This document shows, one piece after another, positions 1 through 12,731 of a stretch of DNA of 64,000 bases (positions are counted from its first letter, which is position 1; every line of letters begins with the position of its first letter). The translations under genes were made by a program, and so were the position numbers. Under the pieces are notes generated by a model. That model did not search any database. It was not told the DNA's origin and worked only from the letters and a program-made list of their open reading frames with translations. The stretch is from contig NC_134833.1 in the NCBI RefSeq assembly GCF_004210375.1, positions 47,300,782 to 47,364,781 on the forward strand, read 5' to 3'. Source of the DNA: Tachypleus tridentatus. Taxonomy: Eukaryota; Arthropoda; Merostomata; Xiphosura; Limulidae.

Positions 1-340
1 NNNNNNNNNNNNNNNNNNNNNNNNNNNNNNNNNNNNNNNNNNNNNNNNNNNNNNNNNNNNNNNNNNNNNNNNNNNNNNNNNNNNNNNNNNNNNNNNNNNN
101 NNNNNNNNNNNNNNNNNNNNNNNNNNNNNNNNNNNNNNNNNNNNNNNNNNNNNNNNNNNNNNNNNNNNNNNNNNNNNNNNNNNNNNNNNNNNNNNNNNNN
201 NNNNNNNNNNNNNNNNNNNNNNNNNNNNNNNNNNNNNNNNNNNNNNNNNNNNNNNNNNNNNNNNNNNNNNNNNNNNNNNNNNNNNNNNNNNNNNNNNNNN
301 NNNNNNNNNNNNNNNNNNNNNNNNNNNNNNNNNNNNNNNN
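1..340. other. Assembly gap (N run)
   Basis: Unresolved bases at the window start; nothing can be said about content. Confidence 1.
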
Positions 341-2182
341 AAAATAAATATAGAAAAGATAGAAATACATACACTTGCATAAAAACACATATGTATACTT
401 AAATTAGCTACAAAATATTTGCAAGAGATTATATCGAAAAGAAATGATAGCACGATTTTTTATATAACATGTCCAATCCTCAGATTAGATATAGTTAGAT
501 ATATTTAATTTTTTATAAAAAACATGAATCAAAATATATAAACGGCCACAAGACAAATATCTAACATTGAGGTACAAATTGATCATGTTCTTAAGTAATT
601 TTCCCTGGGTATTTGAGATACCAGCAGAAGCAGGATCCAAATTGAGTTGGAGAGCATCTTGTTTATCTAGTTAAACCTCAGTTTCGCCAATCTTTCATGC
701 TTTTGAGAAAAAAGCGAAAAAGGAAAAATGCTAGTGCTGAATCACAATTTTACATCTTTACCATTATTTGCTGTCTGCAGACAGAAGTGGGAAGTTGATT
801 GTTCTTTTATGACATTCAGAAAGGAAAACAGTGAGGTAAACAATAATCATGGTACTATACATCACCTGTGGAAATATAAGAATTGTACTTGAATTAGCAT
901 TTCAGCCCTCGATATAATGTTGGAATAAAGAAATCGAGATATTGTAGCAGATATATGATACAAACCCAACTTATTGTTTTGATGTAGCTCCATCCTACAA
1001 CCTTCCATGCTACTATCTGGATCTACCCAGTAATATCACTTCAATGGTTCTAAGAATATTTACCTATGAGCATGTTCTTATATAGGAAAGATAATAGAAT
1101 TACACGCTTCCATGTATCTCTGTATGTATAAAACACAAAAGACTGGGTGTCTGTCTATTTGCTCCTTATCTAACAATTCCTAGATTATTTGGCCAATCTC
1201 AGCCAAACTTTGCGGGATGATAGCTTGGAATAATAGGCATGTCACGGGAAAGTTCATAATCCCCTTCCATTATTGTTGATATTGAACATTTATTATCTTT
1301 GACGTATGTTAACGCCAACTATATTCATAGGTGACGCCATGTCCTTACATGAAAAACAAACAAAACCATTTTTTTTATACAACACAGCATAAATACAATG
1401 TAAGGAAGGGCACACAAACGTCTAATATATTTCAGATAATGCACTCACTATAGAAAAATGCAATGAAAAAATAATAGCCATCCTGACTGGAATACTACAT
1501 AAGCTTAATTGAAGTTTCTACTCAAACAGCCATCATGAAGCTGATATCAAGAGCTGTTTCTTAAGTTATATTAACTACTTACACTGACCCGTGACTTTTC
1601 AACCACATTTCTGTGGCTAATGAACGTCATTTAATTAATTACATGGAACATTGTAGAAGGACATTAAGAAATAAGTGTTGAAAGTAGTTAACAGAAAGTA
1701 CTACTCCACAACATTGGTCACTAACTCTTGCTACAAAGTCACGATGTTCATCGTACAATGTGGACCATGTTTTAAGTATATACATACTGAGCTCTTAAGG
1801 TTTACACAAAACTTTGGATGAGGTAATAATAAATGTTGTAATAATATGTTATAAACATTTTTTTGTGAAAATTGGGAGTTTTGAGTTATTTGTCATAGAA
1901 ACCAGTTTCACATTTTTATAAGATCATAACCCTGAAAAAGGATGGGTACAAAAGTGTTCAACTAAGTAACTCTAATTATTTTCTTTCTTCCTTTCCCACT
2001 AATAAAGCTTATAAATTATTTTGTATTGTACATATAATTATTTCATTTATGGCATTATATTGAAATGCATTTCAACATTTTTTATATTTATTATTAAAGC
2101 AGTTTAAAATATCCAATTTAGATTTTATCATCAAAATAATTGAAAATCAATTTTTGTAATGAATAAGGAATACATACATACT
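341..2182. other. AT-rich DNA without recognisable features
   Basis: I see no gene, no SINE and no clear repeat in this stretch. The segment around 1140-1260, with a 'gtctgtctatttgctcc' run followed by 'ggccaatctcagccaaact', has the look of a dispersed repeat but I cannot assign it. Confidence 0.5.
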
Positions 2183-2286
2183 TTTCTTATAGCAAAATTA
2201 CATCGAGTTATCTACTACGTTCACCATGAGGAATCAAACCACTGATTTTAACATCGTAAATCCGAAGAATTACCATTTTCCCACCG
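2183..2286 (-). repeat. SINE-B2, short tRNA-headed SINE
   Basis: Reads 'cttatagcaaaattacatcg' at its 3' side and carries a B-box-like 'gaatcaaacc' (reverse complement of GGTTTGATTC) near the tRNA-like head. It matches the copies at 22552, 39887 and 40441. This copy is diverged. Confidence 0.55.
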
Positions 2287-2340
2287 ACAAACTAGTAATT
2301 AATTAACAGATATTAAGAATTAAAATAAAAAATATATATT

Positions 2341-2603
2341 TGTTTGTTTTGAATTTCGCACAAAGCTACTCGAGAGCTATCTGTCTCTAATTTAGCAGTG
2401 TAAAACTAGAGGGAAGGCAGCTAGTCATTACCACCCACCGCCAACTCTTGGGCTACTCTTTTACCAACGAATAGTGGGATTGACCGTCACATTATAACGC
2501 CCCCACAGCTGAAAGGGCGAGCATGTTTGGCGCGACGGGGATGCGAACCCGCGACCCTCAGATTACGAGTCGCACGACTTAACACGCTTGGCCATGCCGG
2601 GCC
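2341..2603 (-). repeat. SINE-A, full-length tRNA-derived SINE
   Basis: On the minus strand the element starts GGCCCGGCATGGCCAAGC (A-box region of a tRNA-like head), has a B box GGTTCGCATCC, then a tRNA-unrelated body and a tail that reads gtttgttttgaatttcgc on the plus strand. It serves as a near-consensus reference copy. Flanks are A-rich (aaaataaaa / aaaacaaaa), a possible but low-complexity TSD. Confidence 0.9.
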
Positions 2604-3569
2604 AAAACAAAAATCTAAGATATTGTGAACGTCTAATAATCCGTATAGCATGGGTTGGAAAAGTACTATACGATGAGGGAAGTCGATATGTATTTGTAAG
2701 GGAAATCATACATTTTGTCAAAAATATCATAATTCTATAATGACTCAGTGTGTGGTTTGTACTCCAGTGTTGAATGTTAGTTGAATTAGCACTACATAAC
2801 AGTGATGAAAGCTAGTGTTAAAAGCAAAATGGGGTTATGTATTATAAGATTCTGAAAACAAATAAATTTGCCCATAGCCAGTCCTTGTCATTATTTATTA
2901 ACTCGTAATGGGAAACAGCTACGGTTATGGCAACCAACAGCATTTGAGAAATTCCATCTATCGGGCATAATTCAAATATAAAAGCCAAACTAGATAGTTA
3001 CTATAGAAATTCAAATTAGGAGTTAGATGTTGAGTGCTTTGATTTACAATGTCTCGCTTCCTACTGCCTTTCTCTGTCTGTAACCAGTTGTTGGAAGACA
3101 GTATAATTCCAATTACAACCATTTGGTGAAAATTCTGTAAAGGGTCTAGATTTGGAGTCATACAAGAGCAGAAATATAGGGCAACCTATTTCAACAACAA
3201 AATTATTTCAACTACTACTTTTATGTCAAACTTTTAGAGGTGACTGCCTTTCTACAACTGGATTCAGCAGCGAAAGATAGTAGGAGACATTGCGGGTTAA
3301 ATCACTCAACTCCAAATCCTTAATTTGTTTTTAAATGCTTACTTAGTTTAACATTAGTATTTCAATCACGTTAGATATATGGAATATTTTCAACGATTTG
3401 GGGTAGTATCATCACAGAGTTACTAAATAATGATAAGTTCTGTTAAAGATATATCGGTCTTCATATATAATTTAGCAAATGTACGAAATATATACTTAAA
3501 CTGCTTCCACTCACCTTAACCTTGCCAGAAGATTTTTGAGGTTTGTTGCTGTGGGGGTTATCACTAATT
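2604..3569. other. Unassigned AT-rich DNA
   Basis: No supported gene or repeat. A 67-codon minus-strand open frame at 2958-3161 is the length expected by chance in such DNA. Confidence 0.5.
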
Positions 3570-3581
3570 TCATTGTATCAA

Positions 3582-3869
3582 GTTTATTTGTTTTGTTTGT
3601 TTTTTGAATTTCGCGCAAAGCTACACGACGGCTATCTGCGCTAGTCTTCCCTAATTTAGCAGTGTGAGATTAGAGGGAAGGCAGCTAATCTTCACCACCC
3701 ATCGCCAACTTTTGGGCTACTCTTTTACCAACGAATAGTGGGATTGACCGTCACATTATAAAGCCCCTCCGGCTGAAAGGGAAAGCCTGTTTGTTGTGAC
3801 AGAGATTCGAACCCGCGACCATCAGATTACGAGTCGAAAGCCTTAACCCGCCTCGCCATGCTGGACCAG
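3582..3869 (-). repeat. SINE-A, full-length
   Basis: Complete from the minus-strand head (ccatgctggacc on plus) to the GTTT-rich tail. It is flanked by an imperfect 12-bp TSD, tcattgtatcaa at 3570 and tcattgtgttaa at 3870 (2 mismatches), consistent with LINE-mediated retroposition. Confidence 0.9.
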
Positions 3870-3889
3870 TCATTGTGTTAACGATTTTA

Positions 3890-4740
3890 GCCTGCAACTA
3901 GAGATGCGATGGAGGCATAACACTATGGTGCAGTCAGCTTTCATCTTAATTGTGAAGAACCCAAAATTTTGCCCGTTTTATACTCATTTTCTCGTGTAGC
4001 TGCTTTTACCTAGTAGCCTACTGTTGCATAGGCTACTTATTAGCCATTGTTGGTTCCATTTGAAGGTTAATGCTTCTGCTATCAACGTAAATACCCCATC
4101 ATTGACCAAATATGCTGGTGGGGCACTGACATGAATGGTCTGCAAGCCATCTGGCTGATATGTATTGCCATGCTTGTCATGTTGGTGCTATCAAACGTGA
4201 TGGTTGAAACCTCGGTTGCAGCAGGCATCGTCTGGGAACATTACAATTCTAACATGTCTGGAGTATGGTTCACTCTCAAAAGGATCTATGCTCTGAAAAA
4301 GGTTTCCAACAAGACATGAAACTAAAAGAGTTTGCACCTTCCTTCATGACAATGGTTTAGCTTTACGTAGCTTTAAATAAGGCATCATAGCTAATTGCTA
4401 AGATGCTTGTACGCTAATCTCGTCAATAGTTGATGAGCTAGTGGTCATCACTACAAACTCTCTGATTGGCGTTTCCAGTGTAGATGTAAATTCAATGTTA
4501 CAGATTATAGCTATTGAAGCTGTTTGGCCTGAGAAGACTTAACAGGAAATGATAGATAAGGTTAGTTTCTTTACTCGCCAATGGCACCCCAAATTTTTGT
4601 TGTCTTCAACAAAGTGGGGTTATGTTAGTCTGTCTGGTGATCCTACAGACGGTATAACATATAGTCTTCGATTCACTGGTTCCCATTGCTTTTCTGTACC
4701 AAAATCAATCCTCAGAGTATTAAGTGTGTGAAATGTCAAT
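3890..4740. other. Unassigned GC-richer block
   Basis: This stretch is visibly less AT-rich than its surroundings and has several medium open frames on both strands, such as plus-strand 4131-4319 (62 codons, hydrophobic start) and 4549-4731 (60 codons). None resembles a family I know. It could be a decayed repeat or host exon debris. Confidence 0.3.
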
Positions 4741-5634
4741 TAATCTTCCAATTTGCAATTGCAGGGAAAGATTAATGTGATGGAATTTGACATCATCAAA
4801 AGAGTGTATTGTATAGAATGAGAATTCTTGAAGATTTGACATTTCTCTGATACAACTGCGTCTCTTGACTGTTGAACTCTCTCTTTTATCATGAGTACTT
4901 TTTCTAGAAGAAAATGTCATTTTTTATGTAAAAAAGAGTCCTTTACATGCATAAAATGCTAAAATTCAATTAAAAGTTATACACATTTGAAATAACATTC
5001 TATGGCAGGCACTAAAATTTCTACTACTTTTTTACTGCATAATCATCTCTGGTAGAATAGTTTTTTTAGGAAAAGATTACGTGAGTTTAGTTAATAATGG
5101 AAATATTGGTAATATAAATCATTAACTAACACTACATTTAACTTAAATGAGTAAGTGTAAGCAAAGAAATATACAAGCTAGACTCAATGTATAATACAAA
5201 TAAAAAATATCTCTACTTATTACTAGGACAAAAAATACACTGTACTTTATAAATACTGGATGGCCACTTTTACTAGACTTGAGAAATGAGAGGATGTTTT
5301 TATTGCCTCAGTATGTTTTTGTTACAAAGAGCTCTTTTAAGATCCCAGGTAATAACCTAAAAAAATTAATGTTTTTGCTTAATGAGAAACATTGAATTTA
5401 CTCATAATAATTATTGCTAACACTTAACTAATCATTCTCTGTTAAGCCTATCATTGAATAACATTGCTGTTCACATTCTACATTTCTGCACAATGTACAA
5501 AATTGCAGCTAAACATCCAGGGACAGAAGGGTATTATTTCTGGAAAAGATAAAGGAATAACTGCAGCTAGACTGAACCTTACTTTGGAATATTTTTTCAA
5601 AATTTATCCCTAATGATAAGTCAACAAGTATTAA
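4741..5634. other. Unassigned AT-rich DNA
   Basis: Nothing supportable seen. Confidence 0.5.
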
Positions 5635-5807
5635 CCACTGCCAACTTTTGGACAGCTTTTTTTACCAGTGAATAGTAGGGTTCATCATCACATAATAACG
5701 CCCTCAAGCTAACAAAGGTCAAGCATATTTGATGTGACGGGGATTCGAACTCGCGACGTGAAGGTAACGAGTAGAGCGTCTTCTAACCAATTGGCCATGC
5801 AGGGCCC
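5635..5807 (-). repeat. SINE-A, 3'-truncated diverged copy
   Basis: Retains the tRNA-like head (ggccatgcagggccc on plus), the B box (ggattcgaactc on plus) and the first half of the body. The tail half is missing. Confidence 0.75.
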
Positions 5808-7210
5808 GATATAGAAAGAATAGAACATTATTTTCATTATTGGCTACATTAACATAACATGACGACGTTACCATATTTCAAGACGTGGAAAATAAAGATT
5901 ACTTTTATGAAAGATTAACATTAAACTAAACTGGATGAAAGTGTTGATTTTGTATTTCAGAAGCTAGGGTAAATTTAAGTATTTTATAATTTTGAATGTT
6001 TTATTTCCTAGGAGATATGCTATATGAATTGATATAATATTTAGGTCAATATAAACGTTAGTTTCCACATAAACACCCTTATTTCGCTCTCTTAATTTAT
6101 ATTTCTATATATATTGATACCTCCATATTTTTATTTTATTTCTTTGTGGGACTGATGAACGGAGGTTAAGACTGATAGGCGGTCTATTCCCATATGGGTC
6201 ATGTTTCCGTAGTCACCTCCAAAGCCTAGGGTACATTTTATATTCTACGTTATAGCTTGTCCACTGGGATCTTTTCAACTAATGCAGCAATTTTGTTCAT
6301 TATTTTTAAATTTATTTTTGTTTAGGCTTGTTTTTAGGTTATAACAAACTACTATATATATGCGCATTGAGACAGAGTTAGTTAAATAAACAGATAGATC
6401 CAGACTGTGTGATTGTGAATATAACCGTAAAGAGCGTATAGTGTTGTTTTTTAATGAAATTATTGAAGATTGTGCTGTAACAACAGGCTAAAAAGCAAAT
6501 ATTGGTATTGTGAATTGTGTTCTAAGTACGTGAACCAGAATGTGTAGATTTTCATGAAAGGAAACGATTAAATAAAGCTTTAAATACAACTGTAAAAATT
6601 AAGAGTGAGACGAACATTTGTATATACGTTTGACTTGTTTGCATATGTTATTTTGAAAAAAAAGTCGATTGTATGTAGTTTGTTCATTGTTGACATTTAT
6701 CGCCAACAATTCACAGACACCTACTGTAAAGAATCCGGCTCATACATAAAACTTGACAGATATAAATTTATAGATTACGAAGTATTAAGCGATCTTAGGA
6801 CTTTTCTGTTATTTTTTAAAATTTGCATCAGACATATATTTTAAACTACAATAAATAACGTGCTTGTCTTAGAAACTGCTGATATTATCTTCTTTCTTCT
6901 ACACTTTAAGCTGTCACAAAAACTCACTTGTAAAATCCTCGAACCTGCTATTTGTGGAGACAAGCTCACCTGTTAATCAACTACTCTAAAGGAATACCCT
7001 AAAGTAACCTATTTAGAATATTACTATAGAACTATCTTACTCCCAATATGCTATTGTAACAGTTAACGTAAATGTAGTATTTTGATATTTCACACAATTT
7101 CAGACGTTTCCTGCAGGTCAACCAAAGAAGTTTTACACTGTATTGAAATATGTCACAAATAGTAAAATTTTAACATCATTCCTTCTTCTCTTTACAGTTA
7201 TCGGCTTTAT
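5808..7210. other. Unassigned AT-rich DNA
   Basis: The only open frame is 79 codons at 6605-6844 (plus), with no family resemblance. Nothing else seen. Confidence 0.5.
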
Positions 7211-7310
7211 CACAACCCACCACCAACTCTTGGACCACCCTTTTACAAAAGAATAGTCGGATTGACCGTTCCAATGATAATACCCTCTTCCGACTTTATA
7301 AGATAAACAT
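7211..7310 (-). repeat. SINE-A body fragment
   Basis: Only the middle is recognisable (caccaactcttgg, agtcggattgaccgtt). Head and tail are lost or too diverged. Confidence 0.55.
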
Positions 7311-9630
7311 ATCAACATAGTTTAATGAAGCAATATCTTACGTAAATATGAAAATTACAGCATACATACCACAATTATATTATTAGTAAACATTATGAGG
7401 TCTTTGAAACAAATGCAAACCTGGGAGAAAAGAAGCTCGTGACTGCAGTAAGAAACATGAATTATAGGTGAGAATTTTTCTTTTGTAAATACAGCCCGAG
7501 GTGTTCCAGATTTAAATCTAGGTCCTAGAATTATGACAGATTTCCCTGTTATGAATTTTATGTCCTATCAAGGTAAAAATTGGTAAAATGAAAATATTAT
7601 GCTTTTAACTAAAGCTTACGCTTGTCCAAATTGAAAGATATTAATACCTCTGAATTTTCTAGCAATATGAAGGTAAACAATAATGAATGAAAATATGTCA
7701 CATAGTGATGTAACTTTTGCAATTATTCAAAATTTACAGACATGACTTTTAACATTTCTCATGATCTTCATGATCTTAAGGAAGGACTGAATAAAGCAGA
7801 AACTTAATCACATTTTATGTAAAAGATGTGTTGTACTGACACAGTAATATAGTGCTATAGCTAAGAGTTATGGAATGATGGTTGCCACGTTCAACACTTA
7901 AGTTTTGGTTCATGGTGGATCCCTATCTATTCAATAGTTTGATGCCATCATGAATAGGTTTATGATTTGGAGAATGTTCCAAAGAAGAAAAACATTCCGA
8001 AAATGGGAGAAAAGTCTCACATTAAAGGGTTTATTACACATTCCTAATTTTCAACTACTTACCACAAAGTGTATTCGTTTATATATAAGTACACCAACTT
8101 ACTTGCACTTACTTGTATGTGGAGTCCTGATATTTAACGTAAATGTTCTCCAGCTTTCCCTGACCAATAAGAAAGTCGAACAGCAGTAAGGCAGCTATTT
8201 AGCAGTATCCACACCCAAAAGGGTTTTGCTCTGGTCTTTGCATGCAGTCATGTATAATAGTTCTAGTATTGCCAATAAGAGGAATTTATTGTAAATAATG
8301 TGATATTTTGATTACGCGTGGCTTGAATTTTATATGATAGGTTATAAAAATGTATACATTAAATACCTAAACCGCATTAAAACAATTCCCCAATGTAATG
8401 TCTATTAGTTATCCTAATAGACCTGGTACGACCTTCTATTACTCAAGCATATCGAATTATTTATTACCTCTACTTTTATTGGCTGTTTACTAGCCCTAAT
8501 TCCGTTCAATATATTATATAGACGTCACAATTTTATCTCCTGATATTGCCACTCACACGCAAAGTGATTTCCTTTATGAGAAGTTGTGTAATAATAAGTA
8601 ATTATTTCGTATACTATATGTTTGGGATAATACGCAGGTCAAGTTCAGTCTCATTTTACACATAGAACCTACTGTAGTAAAATTCAAGTGTTTTAGAAAC
8701 ACAACTAATCGTACTGATAATAGCTAGAAATTTCAAATATATAATAATATATGATATATAGTATACTTGACAATTATTAAGATTATAGCTTAAATTTTAT
8801 CGTATGTTTAATTATTCTAGGTCTCTTCTTGTTGTTCGATACCTAATGATAAGAACAGATTCATAACTTCCAAGAGATATTTTATTATATAATATTTTCT
8901 CAGGAGACGGAACTTTACCAAGATTTGTTACATAACAATTCTCTGAAAATGGTTATTTTAAATGTTGCAAACACTGTAGTTGCACACGATTTCTCTCACG
9001 TCTTCAGTCCTCTTAGGAAAGGAGAAACTAATATTAAATTTGGAATTTTTTATTTTGTTGTTCCCAACTTTTCCTAGACTAATTTCAGCTGAAAAAAACA
9101 ACAAAAACAAATAAAGTTTAGAAGCATATTTTTTTTTTAGGTTCTTCCTTTGAAATATATCTTGGTTAAATACAAAATATATTTATTTTATTGCTAAGTT
9201 CGATAACTTTCAAAATACAACTTTAAATGATCCATTTTGATGTTCATTATTATAAGCCAGATTAACAATTAATCAAATATTTTTTTCCAAAGGTAAATTT
9301 GTGAATTACGATTCAATGTCAAAGCTTTCACAGTAAACACTATTTCGTAAACTTAAGTTTTGTACTTTAAAAAATAAAACTATGTGAAACAGTAAATTTT
9401 TTAACATGTAATCACTGAACATGTTTTGCAAGGAAATGTCTCAATTTGTATTTATAAATACCGGTATTAGATACAATCAGTATTACTGGATATCCTTCCT
9501 TATGTACTTTAGTTGACCCACATAAAATGGGTATTAGGTAAATAAAAATCACAAAATAAAACACGTAAGTAAAGCTGGTCGTTAAATTACAAAACAAAGG
9601 AACCAAACAAAAGTGAACGAAAGTAGATAT
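7311..9630. other. Unassigned AT-rich DNA
   Basis: Chance-length open frames only (longest 79 codons at 7950-8189). No repeat family recognised. Confidence 0.5.
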
Positions 9631-9754
9631 ATCCAGCTAATGAGTACATAGAACTCTATGCCGTTTCGACTTTACCTGTAGTTTGTCTGTATTCCAGCTA
9701 GTGATTACATAGCACACTAAGCCGTGTCGACTTTACATGTAGTTTGTTTGTTTT
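9631..9754. repeat. Tandem duplication of 62 bp (2 copies)
   Basis: Two diverged units start with tccagcta at 9631 and 9693. Both run through 'ccgt.tcgactttac.tgtagtttgt'. The second unit ends inside a GTTT-rich SINE-B tail, so duplication and SINE insertion overlap here. Confidence 0.8.
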
Positions 9755-9840
9755 TGTTTGTAATTAAGCACAAACCTATGCAAGGGGCTATTCTAGTGTC
9801 GTGAGTACGCAGACATGCCGCTGTGTCACTGGGGGGGGCG
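9742..9840 (-). repeat. SINE-B1, internally deleted
   Basis: Has the tail (gtttgtaattaagcacaaa), 'gggctatt', then the head part (gtacgcagacatgccgctgtg ending in a G run). The segment carrying the B box is deleted. Confidence 0.6.
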
Positions 9841-9841
9841 T

Positions 9842-10373
9842 TAGATGTAGAATAAAATCCCTGTGTAACTGGTTTTCGCATTCTATTCATCGAAAGCTTG
9901 GGGTATGAATTAAATTTCAGTTTTCATTATTACACCTTTACTTTAGTTAACTTTAAAATACTACGTTTATAACTATTTTACAACAGAGTGCCATTTTATG
10001 ATTAAAAATACTGGTTCTATTTCTTTTGCGAGTGAGAAAGCAAGTAATGTAAGGATTTATTTTCCAGGTAAGGTCGAGATAATTTAATCTGTTATGTGTC
10101 ATTAACCGAATCAAGTGATTCCCATTTCAATTCCTTTCCTTTTTGGCTCCTTTTTTACGTTTAACGGCAGGCCCGTCATTACTTTTTTGTTTCGCGGTAT
10201 ATATTTTTCTAATTCTTATTTGTTTACTTTAAAAAAAAAGGTGTATATGAGTTACTAAATTATAGAGTGTATTCTAAAGTTTTATAAAGAGTGAGTAATA
10301 AAATAGGTAGTTAAAAAACACGAAAAGTGTTTTGCTCTATGAAATGATAACAAAATAATAGTTAGTGTTAGAA
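9842..10373. other. Unassigned AT-rich DNA
   Basis: No feature recognised before the long-TIR element begins. Confidence 0.5.
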
Positions 10374-10376
10374 TTA

Positions 10377-10524
10377 CATTATGCAACACAACTTTTGTTC
10401 CTGGATAGTATGTGTTATTTCTTGATTGCTTATGTTGTAAAAGTACAGAAAATGACCATTATTTCCTTTAATCTTTGCTTTTGTGACCTGGATAATGAAA
10501 TTTAGAAACTAATCTATTTTCTAC
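10377..10524 (+). repeat. Left terminal inverted repeat of the long-TIR element
   Basis: Inverted match to 12732-12890; begins cattatgcaacacaac next to TTA. The outer and central parts align best, the inner edge is ragged. Confidence 0.8.
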
Positions 10525-10628
10525 GTAAAAATGGGCAAATTTGCACATTTTCATTTACATAAGGTCTGAATAAAACAACATATGAATCAAGATTTACTTG
10601 TATTTGTACTAAAGTTATACAAAAATGT

Positions 10629-12531
10629 TTAGAAGTGAGTAGTTTTTCGAGATTTGCGACTGTAATGGAAATCACTTTCACGTATCAGCTCCCAAATATA
10701 GTCTCTCATCATGTTTCGCTATACGCTTCTTGGTAGCGGCTTTCAAAGTCCAGTATATCTTGGTGGAAGCGCTCGCCTTGCTCTTCTGAGTATGCTCCCA
10801 TGTTCTCCTTGAATTTATTAAGATGAGCGTCAAAGATATAGACTTTCAGAGACATCCTGCAGCCCATTTTGCCGTAGTTCTTCACCAAAGCCTTAACCAA
10901 TTCCATATAATTTTCGGCCTTGCGATTGCCCAACAAGGCCCGAACCACTGCGACAAATCTGCCTCAAGCTTTTTTTCCTTCCTACAGAGCTTCTTGGGGA
11001 ATTCTGTGCACTCCAAGATCTTCTTTATTTGTGGTCCAACAAAGACACCAGCTTTGACCTTTGCCTCAGACAGCTTTGGGAAGAAATCTCGAAGGTATTT
11101 GAAGGCTGCAGACTCCTTATCAAGAGCTGTGACAAATTGTTTCATAAGACCCAATTTTATGTTCAATGGTGGGAACAACACCTTCTGGAGGTACACTAGT
11201 GGCTCACACTTGATATTGTGCCTTTCTACAGATAACTTGGTCTGTTGTGGCCAGTGCTTTCTTTTGTAGTGCGCTGCAGTGCCCCTGCTGTCCCAAAGGC
11301 AAAGATAACAGGGAAACTTGGTAAAGCCTCCTTGGAGATCCATCAGGAATGCCACCAATTTGAAGTATCCGATAACCTCCCATTCATACTCATCATACTT
11401 CAAGGTTTATAGCAAGGTCTTGATTTTGTTGTAATCCTCTTTGAGGTACACAGAATGAGCCAGGGGAAGAAACGGATATTTATTCCCGTTATGAAGCAGC
11501 ACAGCTTTGAGGCTTCTGAATGAGCTATCAATGAAGAGGCGCCATTCGTTCGGGTTACAGGCAATTCCAACTGCCTCGCACAGACCGGATACATTGTGGC
11601 AGAAGGAGAGCCCATCTTGACGAGTAAAGAAGGTTGAAAATTGTCAGTGACGCCTCCTCTGACTTGCGACTTGCACACTATCATCTAATAAATCCCACTC
11701 CTTGAAACTAGATGTTAATAGCTCGTCATTCAGCTTCGTTAGACCAAGATCTCTGATAAAGTCATTGAGGTCTCTTTGGTTGGATTAGTATGGGTTTCTG
11801 TGACCAGCTGGACCTCTTAATTTGTTATCTGTGTCTTCAACGTCTACCCCTCTTCTAATTTGCTGCTCTTTTCTGAGGATGGCTACTTTCTTTCTAACGA
11901 AGTGGGTATAGGAAGCTCAGGGCAATGTGGCACTGGAGCGATGGATGATAGAAGGTCTAGATACATGATAGCAGACGCATTCTTGCCAGCCCGACGTTTG
12001 GAAAGGTCCACTATACAGAAGTAGCAATTGTTTGAGTGGTCAGTGGATTCATGTCAAATTCTTGGAATAGCGAACTTCATAGCTCTCTTTTTCCCTTTGT
12101 ACCATCTTGCAAAAGAGCAAAATAAAATTATTATGAAGAATAAATTTATTTCATTCACAACTAATGTGTAAGAGTTTCATGCAAAATATTTTATATGTGA
12201 TATTTTTCTACGCTATAGGAAATTAAAAGACATAAATGAAAGATATTTAAATTTTAAAAGGTCTAAAATTTGTATAATATAAAATCTTACTATTCAAGCA
12301 AGCAAAAAATTGTCCGTCTTACCTTCTAGAGTTTTTTTGCAGTACTCACAGGTAAAATGAGGTTCCCAGGGTTTGTCTTGATCCTCGACAGGCATACCAA
12401 AATATGCCTTGTAGGCGTCATACATTTTAAAAAATGTTGTCACAGAGATTTTTTTCGCTCTTTTTTTGATAAATTGGTCAACATACATAGTAGAATGTGT
12501 GTGGAGAATGCTTGCAACTTCTTGATGCCAT
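10629..12531 (-). pseudogene. Decayed gene of the arthropod 'uncharacterized protein' family carried by the long-TIR element
   Basis: Reading the minus strand, translation would start at ATG 12529-12531 (MASRSCKHSPHTF). It then shows, across frames, KKRAKKISVT, DQDKPWEPH, a CxxC (CEYC), NCYFCIV, ALLHNG-like VLLHNGN, PCYLCLWDSRG, a H-rich segment, IKLGLMKQFV, FVGPQIKK, MGCRMSLKV, SEEQGERFHQD, and a C-terminus SRKSRKTTHF with stop TAA at 10629-10631. The longest intact piece is 173 codons (10882-11403). Damage: a stop just inside the start (12480 region), one-base shifts near 11400, 10930 and 10710, and stops at 11770-12060. A candidate intron lies at 12106-12322 (GTAAG donor, TTTTGCAAG acceptor), although the phase does not join cleanly. 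The function of the family is unknown to me. Conserved D, CxxC and GERFHQD motifs would fit a transposase-like enzyme, which is inference only. Confidence 0.8.
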
Positions 12532-12731
12532 ATCTGATAAAATCAGATAGGTCTATGTGTTCACTTAGACAGCTAGAACTAAAGTGTAGAGGTGAGTGGT
12601 GAGCTCATGTATATATATATTACTACGGAAAGTTCTTGAAAATTCTCGCAAGCTGTACAACATTCTAGAAAATTCTTGTAACTTCGAGAAAATTCTCTAT
12701 CAGCTACTCAGCACTGAATCTACCTTGAATG

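Noticed and set aside
4131..4319. Small membrane protein gene
   Set aside because: 62 codons with a hydrophobic start but no homology I recognise and no supporting context; left as part of an unassigned block.
10823..11269. 148-codon plus-strand open frame
   Set aside because: It is the antisense shadow of the minus-strand pseudogene, whose protein motifs are clear.
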